Below, in pieces: positions 7,976 through 16,182 of a stretch of DNA of 64,000 nucleotides; within the stretch, counting starts at the first letter, position 1, and each line of letters opens with the position of its first letter. This DNA comes from an uncultured Eubacterium sp. (lineage in GTDB: Bacteria > Bacillota > Clostridia > Oscillospirales > Acutalibacteraceae): the NCBI GenBank assembly GCA_905233545.1, contig CAJOEV010000003.1:40981-104980 (forward strand). The letters run 5' to 3'. Below the pieces are notes generated by a model. That model did not search any database and had not been told where the DNA came from. It was given only the letters and a program-made list of their open reading frames with translations. A program made the translations under genes and the position numbers.

Positions 7976-8008
7976 AAAAGAGGACGGAATTTCCGTCCTC
8001 TTTTTTTA
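7976..8008 (+). terminator. Terminator after C-GCAxxG-C-C gene
   Basis: A stem of AAAAGAGGACGGAA with TTCCGTCCTCTTTT and almost no loop is followed by a run of seven T. Confidence 0.85.
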
Positions 8009-8032
8009 CTGAGCAGTGGTAACTGACTAATA

Positions 8033-8066
8033 AAAAATGATGGGCAAACGCCCATCATTTTTTATT
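8033..8066 (-). terminator. Terminator of the 2486-aa surface protein gene
   Basis: AAAAATGATGGGC pairs with GCCCATCATTTTT around an AAAC loop. It lies just downstream of the minus-strand stop at 8072 with A/T flanks usable in either direction. Confidence 0.8.
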
Positions 8067-8071
8067 TTGTA

Positions 8072-11000
8072 TTATGCGAATTGCTTAAGGAGGTCAACGA
8101 GCTGTTCAATAACTTCGTCTGAATCACCCTTGAGCATTCCGAGAACCTGAGAAATAACATCGGAAATCGAAGCGCTTACATTGTCGCCGAGAAGTCCTGT
8201 GATGAGATTTACTATTGCGTCATAGTTATCTTTATAGTTAATAGTATCGATAACAAATCTGAGAACTGCAATAAGTGTTTCATCCTGGTCGGCAATAACT
8301 GCGATTCTTCCGCCATATGTTGCAGCCTGTGAGGTTGCCTTCGGAACGAATTCGCCGTGGCTTGCAAGCTTGAACCAATCAATCTCAGGAAGAACTATTC
8401 CAAGCGGAGTGCCCTTAATCTTGATTGTTCTGAGAATGCTGTTAAGAGTATCAACAACGTTGTCTGCGCCAACAAGAGGTTTGAGAGTTCCTGAAAGGTC
8501 GTAGAGATCGAACTTAGGAACATTGAGACCTACTTTTTCGTTAAGGAGCTTGGGAATATCAAGTCCTGCTGCATTAAGAATTGCGTTTACATCAACTATC
8601 GGCTTGATTGCTTCAAGAAGAGCTGAAATCGGAGTAAAGAGATTGTCAACTATCTGAAGTAATCCGTCGTTAGCAAAGAAGAGTGAAAGGTTCGGAAGAA
8701 TGTCTGCAAGCATTTCAACAGGTGCGTTGAGAATGTCTTCTACCTTATCCCAGAGAGGATTGATAATGTCAAGAAGCATATTATCATAAGCCTCAAAGGT
8801 GTCTTCTCTGTACTGATACTGAGTCTTGATGTTGTATACGCCGAATGCCTCAAGAAGAGGAACTATTGTTGAAGTATATCCGTCTGAACCAGGAATCTTA
8901 ACAAGATTGAAGAGGTTGAGCGATGCATCGTTGAGAAGAACATCAACAACACCGTAGATTGGACGGAGAACTGCAACAAGTGCATTCATAAATGAATCTC
9001 TGTCTTTAACGCCGAACTTAAGGTCTTCAGCCTTAACATCTTTCCAAGAACCGGCTTCTTTGATTACATCGGCAACAGCCGGATAAGTCATACCGTAACT
9101 CTTGTTTGTCAGAAGGTCAGCAACATTTGATATCGAGAAGTCTATATCGGTCATCGCAAGAAGGTTTGTCAGTGAACCAATGTTATCATTGATGTTAACG
9201 CCTTCGATTGCACCGTAAAGACCGGTTGCAAGTTTTGCTATGAGCTCATCTGTGTAGAGCTTTTCTTCAACAAGACCGCCGAGACCGCCTTCAAGAAGTC
9301 CGCCTACGAGTCCGTCAAGCATCGGAGCGAGCTGACGGCAGAAGTCTTCATCCATATTACCGAATGAGAACTTGTAGCCATCTTTGTACTTGAAGTCTCT
9401 GTAATCAAAGAAGCTGTCGGTTGATCTTTCGGTTAAGAAGTAGAATACTGCGCGGACGATATCGTCCTTAGCTGCTGTTGCCATCTGGTTGAATACTGCG
9501 GAAATGATATTCTTAACAGTTTCATTATCCTTAAGACCGTCAATACCTGTGATGAGGTCTCTGATAGGTCTTGCATTTGTGATAAGAACATCCGAAACAT
9601 ATCTGAGAACTGCAACAAGAACTTCGCCCTGACGAGCAACAATTCTTCTTGTTGTGTATTTGCCCTGGCTGTTCTTAGCCTTGCTTGAAACAACTCTGAG
9701 TGAGCCGTGGCTTGCAATACTCTTGAATGTGAATGTCGGAAGTGTTAATCCGAGCTTATCCTTGAGAAGCTTCTGAACAAGCGGAACAACAAGATCCTGA
9801 ACATTTGTTGCTGCGAGATTGTTAAGTTCGATATTGAGCTTAACCTTCTTGAGCCCGAGAGCATCGGTAACAATCTTGCCGAGCGTCTTACCTGTGAGAC
9901 TCTTGATGAGTTTGTCAACATCAATGCCGTTCTTCTTGAGAACTCCGAGAACGCCGTTCTTAGCGGTGATAGGAGCAAGAAGATTTCCGATTGCCTGGGA
10001 TACTCCGTTGTTCTGAATGAAGTATGCAACGTTGGGAAGAATCTTTGTTACTGTGTAGAACGGATTGTTTGCAATGTCTTTAACAAGACCGAGAACAGGA
10101 TTGAGAACATCGATAAGAAGGTTATCCTTAGCTTTCTTATAATCTCTCTTATACTGCTTATATGTCTTGACATTCTTGCACATGAAAGCTTCGAGAATCG
10201 GAATTACTGCGCTTTCATATCCGTTTGTTCCGAAGTTTGCGTCACTGAAGAGTGCTTCGAAATCTTTAACTATCTTTTCAACATCAATTGTGAGAACATT
10301 TGTTGCTGTTCTCTTATTTGTATGAGTGATAGCATTGCTTCTTACGGTAAGTATAAAGGTTCCGTCCTTAAGCTTGTAAGTGATTGTTCCGCCGTACTCG
10401 CTGCCGTTTCCGTATTCGGTTGATCCCTTAAGCGAGAGTGACTTGATAACACCTTCAATGTTGAGCTTATCTGCATCAAGCTTGCCTTCTGCAAGAAGAA
10501 CAGAGAGAACATTGTTGAGCGGACGGAGAAGAGCTGCAAGACCGTTGACAAATCCTGTCTGAGCCTTTGAGCTTCCGTCTGTGAAGCCCCAGTTGAGTGT
10601 TCCAACCTTATCCCAGCTCTTTGCTTTCTTAAGAGTTGCAGCAGCGCTTGAGAAGGTCTTGCCGTAGCTCTTGTCTGTTAAGTATTTAGCATAGCCCTTG
10701 GGTGAAACATCCATGCTTACAGCGCCGAGAACTGTTGCAACAGTGCCCTTGCTGAGTGCTCCGTAGAGAGCCTTTGCTATCTTTGTGAGAATATCGTTTG
10801 TGTAAAGCTTATCGTTGATTAACGGATAGAGTCCCTGGATATCTGTTACGCCGAGAGCGTTGAGAAGCGGGAATACGTTTTCAACAAGGTCATCAAGCTG
10901 ATAAACAGCGTTGCTTGCTTCGGAAGCAAGAACTCCTCTCGGATAGCTGAAGCTCTTTGAAAGCTTGTTTGCATATTCGCTGAATGTCCAATAGATTTCC

Positions 11001-14000
11001 GTCGGGCTCTGAACAACTGAAAGAACCTCTGTGAAGAGCTTAAGGATTTCTGCAGCCGAAAGCTTCTTGAGAATCTTTGTGAGTTCAGGTGATAAGCTGT
11101 CGATTATCTTCTGAAGCTTTTCATTTGAAAGCAGGAAGTCAACAACGAATCCGTAAACGAGGAGAAGAACCTCTTCAGGTGTTTTGGCAGCTGCAAGTTT
11201 CTTCCAGTTGATTTCAGGAATTGTTGCAAGCTTCTTTATAGCGTCGATGCTGTTGAGAAGAGAAACAATTACGTTCTTCTCGGGAAGCTTTGAACTCAGG
11301 TCAATCTTGGAAGCAAAGCCGTCTACCATATTTGCAAGAGTTGGTGAAAGGTTATAAACAACCTTTGCAGCGCCCTTGATTAAGAACTGAATCGGGTCGG
11401 TTGCACCCTTAACGAATGACTTAATGCTTGCATCGTCAAGAAGTCCGCTGACGCCCTTAACAAAGTTAAGAATGAATGTTGCGGGAGCGTCATACAAGGT
11501 ATCAAGTGCACTTGAAATAGGAGTGATGATACCCTTGATGAGCTTGTCGGGAGCAGAAGCCTTGTTGAATTCTGCAGGAGTCATAACGCCGTTTGCGCCG
11601 AGAGCCTTGTTAATTGTGTTGAATACAGGATAAACAAGTTTGCTGTAGTAATTATCCTTCTTAGATGAGTTAGTATATGAAGCGGTGAGAACTGCTCCAA
11701 TAATTCCTGCAACACCGCTGAGTGATTCACCGAGTGCAGTATAGAAAGCTTTCTTGTTACCCTTGCTGAAGCCGTACTTCAGGTAATCCTTAGTGTAGTA
11801 AATTCCGTTGTTGTCGTTAACAGCATTGATTTCAACCTTGAATGAGTTCCAGTTCTTTCTGCTGTTTTCAAGAAGAATATTCTTGGTCTTTGAATATTTG
11901 CTTGAAAGACGAACTGCAACTGCGTCGGGAGAAACAAGTCCGTATGCTGCGTCTGCGAGAAGCATATTCGGGTCTCTGTCCTTAAGGAAACCGCTGTCCT
12001 TATTATAGAAGAGATAATCAATGATGTTTTCAATGAGTGAATATGTCTGAATAACAAGATTCGAAAGATTTGCAGAGGTGTAAACCTTTTCTTTGTTAAC
12101 ATCGCCCTTCTTGGGAAGAATACCAATCTTGCCGTATTCGCCCGGGTGCTTGTTCGTTTCGCCAACTACATAATAGAAGTAGTTGTTGATGAGTTTAACC
12201 AAATCATTTGTGTTCTTTGCACCGAAGTAGCTTGAAGCAACTGTTGCAACAGAATTAATGATATTGTCTGTCTTATCTAAATTGAATCCGTTAAGCTTTG
12301 TATTTTCAAGGAGAGATGCAAGTAATGTGTCGAGCGCTTCAACAAGTTTCTTTGCAGCCTTCGTGTTTTCTTTGGAAAGAAGCTCGCTGTACTTCGTTCC
12401 AACAGAAGATGTCTTGGACTTTGAAGAACCTGCAAGAAGAGGAGCACTGTTCTTATATATGTTAGTTAACTTATATTTTGCCGAACCGCCGTCTTTCTTG
12501 ATAAGGGTTGTGATGAACGGGATGAGACCCTTTGTCTTTCCGCCGTCCTTATAAAGAATGTTGGAAAGAAGGAACATTCCGCTTTCTGAGCTGAAGCCAA
12601 CGAATCCGTTATCTCTCTCTTTAAGAGTGAAGGAAGCGTCGTCATTGCGCTTGAGCTGGAACAAACCGTTAACAACGTCGGTAATAATACTCTTTTCTCC
12701 GAATCCGCCGAGTGTCTCAAGAAGACTCTGAACAAGTGAAAGATTTGAAGAAATCTTGTTGTTCTTGTCCATTACAGTGTCATTAACAATGTCGATAATC
12801 GGGTTAATCCATTCGCCGATAAGAGTGTTAACGAAGTATTCAAGAACTGCGGTAGGATCATTTTCGGTTGCAAGATTTTTGAAACCGTCGAGAACATTGT
12901 TGTGTTTCTCGCCTGATATGGTTTCAATCTTGTAGTTGAGAGTCCAGTCGGAATCAATATCATACTTATCTATAAAGTTCTTACCCATACTGTCAAGAAG
13001 CTGGGGAAGAGCAACAAATATGTTGTTAAGACCTCTCTGAACAACCTCGCCTTTATTGTTGTATCTCGGGTCGTTCTTGCATTCATCAAGGTAATCATTT
13101 ACTGCATCAAGTGCAAACGAAGCAAGCTCGGTAACAGCCTCGTCGATTGCATTTGCAAGGTCTTCACTAAGACCCCTGCCTTTAAGAGTGCTTGCAAGAC
13201 CGCCGTTAAGACGAGCACCGGCGATAGCCTTATCTGCTGCATAAATGTTTGTGAAAACAGGAACTGAAGTGTCAACGCCTGCAGCATATGCATCGTATGT
13301 TCCTACAATTGCTCTTGCCGCATCATCGTTGCCGAGCAGCCAGTTGAGAACTGAAGGAAGAACCTTGTTGAGGTCGAATGCAAGGTTTCCGATACCAACT
13401 GAAGTATCGCCTGCAGCCTGAGAACGAGCCTTTAATGCTTCGATTCCGCCGCCTTCAAAGAGACCGTTGACAAGAATACCGTAAAGTGCGCTGTCATCGG
13501 CACTGTTATCATTGAATACCATGGGAACAAGAACTTCGTCCACAAGTATTACAAGAACGGGAAGAAGATTGAAAACAGTTTCAATGGGCTCGTTGTAGAG
13601 ATTCTTCCAGATATCTGTAAGAGTTGCCTCGAGGTCGATATTAGAGGTGAGAAGCTGACCTAAAAGATCGCTGACAACCTTTCCGATATCGGTGTCGGGG
13701 TTGAGATATCCGAGATAGCTGTTAATAGTGTCGTTAACAACGTCAACAGCTAATGAATCGGGGATTTTGTAGTTATCATAATCATATTTATCATCGCCCA
13801 TAAGTCCCTTAACGAGCTTGCCGATGTTTCTGTCTTCATAGAAGAATTTAACATTGGCTGTTCCTGGGAAGCCGAATGCAGCGTCGTCCTTGCCCTGAAG
13901 CTGCTGGATAATGATTGAGGGAAGAAGGAACTCGGTGATTTCATACATCGGAATGGAGTCATCCGAAGGATATGTATCGTCGAAGTACTGAATCATTACT

Positions 14001-15532
14001 TCTTCGCAGTCACTGTCGTAGAATCCGCCCATTTCTTCGTACTGGTCTTCAAGACCGATATTCTTGAACAGAGTTACTGCAGCGCTTTCGCTTGCGCAAT
14101 TCCCAAGGTTATAATCAATCATCTGGCTGAAATATGAACCATAAAGCCAGCTCTTGAAGAATGCCTTGGTGTAATCGCTGAAAGCACAGCTGTCATCATC
14201 AAGATAATCGTCGAATCTTCCGCCGTTCATAACATAGTGATAGAGGGCTTTGATTTCATCGTCCTTAACCATCTGGTCCTTAACGAAATCCTTTGCACTG
14301 CTGTATGCTTCGGTGTCGTATGCCTTGGTCATTTCGAGTGCGCCGAGAGCAATAGCACTGTAGTAAGGGGAAGCAAATTCATTGCCCGAATCAATTTTTG
14401 AAGCAGCTGTAGAACCGTCGAAAATAGTGTTGTACACTTCGTTTAAGCAGTATGCCTCACAATAGGAATCATAAATATTCTGATATTCATCTTTTTGTTC
14501 ATCAGTTGCAGTTGTAAGGTCAAAGCCTCTGGCTGTGCAGTATTCCTCAAAGGTCTTATCAGCATCGCCGATAACTGTTTTATAGTTTGAAGGAGTTATC
14601 TTTGTTCCGTTATATCTAACGGTTGCACCGCCGAGGTTTGCAAGATAAAGATAGAACATTCCTTCAACATACTTCTGATTGTACTGATAGAAAAGTGCAG
14701 CAGCAATATTATCTATCTGGAAGGGAGCGCCGTCAAAATCAAGATACATATTATCGTATGCAATCTTGGTGTTGCAGCTCTTATCGGTTTTGTGAACATC
14801 TTTAAGCTTTGTTGAGCCGATTTCAAAGTTTTCAAGCTCATAAAGAGTTAAATCATCATTAAAATGAATTCCGCCGTCTTTAACGGTTTCTTTGTAATCT
14901 TTAAGAGCAGCAGTACCTTTTACATCATCTCCGCCGTTTTCTGAGAAAAGTGCGTCAAATGCATCAAGATGCTTTTTGAGAAGAGCCTTGAGCTTGGGAA
15001 GATTTGTTGTTGCAAAATCTTTCTTCTCGTCGTTTGAAGAGTCCTGATTATCAAGGCAGAACTGATAAAGCGCATAGAAATCCATCACTGCGTCTTCATC
15101 ATCGAGATAGTCATAGAGTCCGAATGAAGAGTATTTCTTATACATACTCTCTGCTTCGCTGTTTGAATATCCCTTTTCTTTGTAGTAATCAGTAATGATT
15201 TTTTGTTTGTCTCCCTTAACTGCAAGCAGTTTCATAAGAGTGGGGGAAACGCCGGCAACTATATCCTGAAGTGAAGTGTTCTCGTTAACATTAACACCTG
15301 CACTCTCAAGAAGGCTCTTGAGGGGACCGTTTGCGAGAACGGGGACATAGTTGTTTACAAGGTCGGTTACGGCATTGAATGCCTCTTCCGCCTCAGTATT
15401 GTTGTTCCAGTATGCATTGTTTTTGTCGGTTTTATTGCCGTCTGCTGCAAAAGCAGTAAAACCAACGCTGCAAGAGGTAACAACCATTACCACAGCCAGA
15501 AACAGGCTGAGGAATTTCTTGCTCGTTTTCAT
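8072..15532 (-). CDS. Giant secreted protein (2486 aa), no recognised family
   Basis: A signal peptide (MKTSKKFLSLFLAVVMVV...SVGFTAFAADG, cleavage after the AFA at about residue 29) marks export. The rest is mostly predicted amphipathic helix rich in Leu/Val/Asn/Asp ('LLNxLLGxLL' texture) with no transmembrane helix, LPxTG motif or dockerin that I can see. The C-terminal 960 residues contain two divergent tandem modules, about residues 1530-2045 and 2055-2486. Each runs through LYTxxLxxKxAxxLYGA, LTxKSYGxT, W-D/K-V, ALxAxLRP, IPxLEAF, YKQYxRD, ASHG and an AVLRxVxD segment. The N-terminal third carries aromatic/acidic helices with many Tyr and Asp. The start at 15532 was chosen for its AGGAGA ribosome site; an ATG two codons upstream is too close to it. 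Role unknown; a structural surface or adhesion protein is a guess. Confidence 0.85.
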   Translation of the reverse strand: MKTSKKFLSLFLAVVMVVTSCSVGFTAFAADGNKTDKNNAYWNNNTEAEEAFNAVTDLVNNYVPVLANGPLKSLLESAGVNVNENTSLQDIVAGVSPTLMKLLAVKGDKQKIITDYYKEKGYSNSEAESMYKKYSSFGLYDYLDDEDAVMDFYALYQFCLDNQDSSNDEKKDFATTNLPKLKALLKKHLDAFDALFSENGGDDVKGTAALKDYKETVKDGGIHFNDDLTLYELENFEIGSTKLKDVHKTDKSCNTKIAYDNMYLDFDGAPFQIDNIAAALFYQYNQKYVEGMFYLYLANLGGATVRYNGTKITPSNYKTVIGDADKTFEEYCTARGFDLTTATDEQKDEYQNIYDSYCEAYCLNEVYNTIFDGSTAASKIDSGNEFASPYYSAIALGALEMTKAYDTEAYSSAKDFVKDQMVKDDEIKALYHYVMNGGRFDDYLDDDSCAFSDYTKAFFKSWLYGSYFSQMIDYNLGNCASESAAVTLFKNIGLEDQYEEMGGFYDSDCEEVMIQYFDDTYPSDDSIPMYEITEFLLPSIIIQQLQGKDDAAFGFPGTANVKFFYEDRNIGKLVKGLMGDDKYDYDNYKIPDSLAVDVVNDTINSYLGYLNPDTDIGKVVSDLLGQLLTSNIDLEATLTDIWKNLYNEPIETVFNLLPVLVILVDEVLVPMVFNDNSADDSALYGILVNGLFEGGGIEALKARSQAAGDTSVGIGNLAFDLNKVLPSVLNWLLGNDDAARAIVGTYDAYAAGVDTSVPVFTNIYAADKAIAGARLNGGLASTLKGRGLSEDLANAIDEAVTELASFALDAVNDYLDECKNDPRYNNKGEVVQRGLNNIFVALPQLLDSMGKNFIDKYDIDSDWTLNYKIETISGEKHNNVLDGFKNLATENDPTAVLEYFVNTLIGEWINPIIDIVNDTVMDKNNKISSNLSLVQSLLETLGGFGEKSIITDVVNGLFQLKRNDDASFTLKERDNGFVGFSSESGMFLLSNILYKDGGKTKGLIPFITTLIKKDGGSAKYKLTNIYKNSAPLLAGSSKSKTSSVGTKYSELLSKENTKAAKKLVEALDTLLASLLENTKLNGFNLDKTDNIINSVATVASSYFGAKNTNDLVKLINNYFYYVVGETNKHPGEYGKIGILPKKGDVNKEKVYTSANLSNLVIQTYSLIENIIDYLFYNKDSGFLKDRDPNMLLADAAYGLVSPDAVAVRLSSKYSKTKNILLENSRKNWNSFKVEINAVNDNNGIYYTKDYLKYGFSKGNKKAFYTALGESLSGVAGIIGAVLTASYTNSSKKDNYYSKLVYPVFNTINKALGANGVMTPAEFNKASAPDKLIKGIITPISSALDTLYDAPATFILNFVKGVSGLLDDASIKSFVKGATDPIQFLIKGAAKVVYNLSPTLANMVDGFASKIDLSSKLPEKNVIVSLLNSIDAIKKLATIPEINWKKLAAAKTPEEVLLLVYGFVVDFLLSNEKLQKIIDSLSPELTKILKKLSAAEILKLFTEVLSVVQSPTEIYWTFSEYANKLSKSFSYPRGVLASEASNAVYQLDDLVENVFPLLNALGVTDIQGLYPLINDKLYTNDILTKIAKALYGALSKGTVATVLGAVSMDVSPKGYAKYLTDKSYGKTFSSAAATLKKAKSWDKVGTLNWGFTDGSSKAQTGFVNGLAALLRPLNNVLSVLLAEGKLDADKLNIEGVIKSLSLKGSTEYGNGSEYGGTITYKLKDGTFILTVRSNAITHTNKRTATNVLTIDVEKIVKDFEALFSDANFGTNGYESAVIPILEAFMCKNVKTYKQYKRDYKKAKDNLLIDVLNPVLGLVKDIANNPFYTVTKILPNVAYFIQNNGVSQAIGNLLAPITAKNGVLGVLKKNGIDVDKLIKSLTGKTLGKIVTDALGLKKVKLNIELNNLAATNVQDLVVPLVQKLLKDKLGLTLPTFTFKSIASHGSLRVVSSKAKNSQGKYTTRRIVARQGEVLVAVLRYVSDVLITNARPIRDLITGIDGLKDNETVKNIISAVFNQMATAAKDDIVRAVFYFLTERSTDSFFDYRDFKYKDGYKFSFGNMDEDFCRQLAPMLDGLVGGLLEGGLGGLVEEKLYTDELIAKLATGLYGAIEGVNINDNIGSLTNLLAMTDIDFSISNVADLLTNKSYGMTYPAVADVIKEAGSWKDVKAEDLKFGVKDRDSFMNALVAVLRPIYGVVDVLLNDASLNLFNLVKIPGSDGYTSTIVPLLEAFGVYNIKTQYQYREDTFEAYDNMLLDIINPLWDKVEDILNAPVEMLADILPNLSLFFANDGLLQIVDNLFTPISALLEAIKPIVDVNAILNAAGLDIPKLLNEKVGLNVPKFDLYDLSGTLKPLVGADNVVDTLNSILRTIKIKGTPLGIVLPEIDWFKLASHGEFVPKATSQAATYGGRIAVIADQDETLIAVLRFVIDTINYKDNYDAIVNLITGLLGDNVSASISDVISQVLGMLKGDSDEVIEQLVDLLKQFA

Positions 15533-15555
15533 AATCATCTCTCCTTTTCCTAATG

Positions 15556-15616
15556 ATTTTGCACAAGTCGCTTTCGCGATTAACGACTTATACACAGCGC
15601 AGAAGACATGCAAAAT
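15556..15616 (-). promoter_or_regulatory. Structured 5' leader of the 2486-aa gene
   Basis: Read on the minus strand, an outer perfect 8-bp stem ATTTTGCA (15609-15616) / TGCAAAAT (15556-15563) encloses AAGTCG (15584-15589) / CGACTT (15565-15570). An alternative inner hairpin TCGC-GAAA-GCGA (15568-15579) has a GNRA tetraloop. The two inner pairings use overlapping bases, so they exclude each other, as in switching leaders. It lies between the promoter and the ribosome site. No known riboswitch consensus was recognised. Confidence 0.45.
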
Positions 15617-15655
15617 TGAATATAAGTCTCCTGCGAACGAACAATGTCAAGTATA

Positions 15656-15684
15656 TTTATAACAGATAATTATTATTAAGTCAA
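15656..15684 (-). promoter_or_regulatory. Promoter of the 2486-aa gene
   Basis: Minus-strand TTGACT (15679-15684) and TATAAA (15656-15661) are 17 bp apart, giving a leader of about 115 nt. The rest of the gap up to about 15990 is AT-rich with nothing further recognised. Confidence 0.65.
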
Positions 15685-15991
15685 TAGGTTTTTAACAATT
15701 AGTTAATAAATTCTTCACTAAATTTCTAATAATTGTTGAAATTATCAAAAAATCGCCATATTTTGCGGTGCAGTAATGTCGAAAAACATACCCAAAAAAC
15801 GCCTTAAAAAGCTTGAAAATACCGAATAAAAATCGGCGTAAATATTTCTTGCAAGTAAATTAATTATGAACAAAATGTAAATTTTACCATTTTACAACCG
15901 TACAATCGTCAAAAATATCAACAAAATATTAACAAACAGTTCACAAAAAAACGCCAATGTTTATTAATTGGATAAAAATTAAATAAATTTA

Positions 15992-16020
15992 TTGACTTTA
16001 TATTAAATAAGTGCTTTAAT
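15992..16020 (+). promoter_or_regulatory. Promoter of the 2147-aa gene cluster
   Basis: TTGACT (15992-15997) and TTTAAT (16015-16020) are 17 bp apart. This places the transcript start near 16027, just before the structured leader. Confidence 0.6.
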
Positions 16021-16026
16021 ATAGTT

Positions 16027-16150
16027 GCGTGATATGCGCTGTTGATAGAGATTTTTCTCTACTGCGGGGGCTTCGATTGCCTTCAATCTACTGTGATATT
16101 GTTACAGCGGGGTCAGAGATTGCGACGTTCCGCAAGTCAACAGACATTAT
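16027..16150 (+). promoter_or_regulatory. Multi-stem structured leader RNA (candidate riboswitch-like element)
   Basis: About 120 nt with five short stems in a closed arrangement. P1 is CTGTTGA (16039-16045) with TCAACAG (16137-16143). Inside it are P2 TAGAGA/TCTCTA (16046-16061, TTTT loop), P3 GATTG/CAATC (16075-16088), P4 CTGTGA/TTACAG (16091-16107, one G-T pair) and P5 TTGCG/CGCAA (16120-16135). GCGGGG occurs twice in joining regions (16064-16069 and 16107-16112). The GGAGG of the downstream gene lies 24 nt after P1. The base composition here is much more GC-rich than the flanks. It does not match the c-di-GMP, TPP, SAM, cobalamin or lysine consensus patterns I know. Confidence 0.55.
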
Positions 16151-16182
16151 TCGTAAATCTTTAATTTGGAGGAAAATTTAAA

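Noticed and set aside
8072..15532. Open reading frames of 60-130 codons on both strands inside the 2486-aa gene
   Set aside because: They lie in other frames of a long, clearly coding gene, have no ribosome sites and show the composition of shadow frames.
15556..16150. Cyclic-di-GMP (GEMM) or other known riboswitch in the two giant-gene leaders
   Set aside because: The GEMM hallmarks (GCAAACC-like and GACGCAAAGCC-like segments with a GAAA-capped P1b) are absent, and no other known consensus fits by eye.
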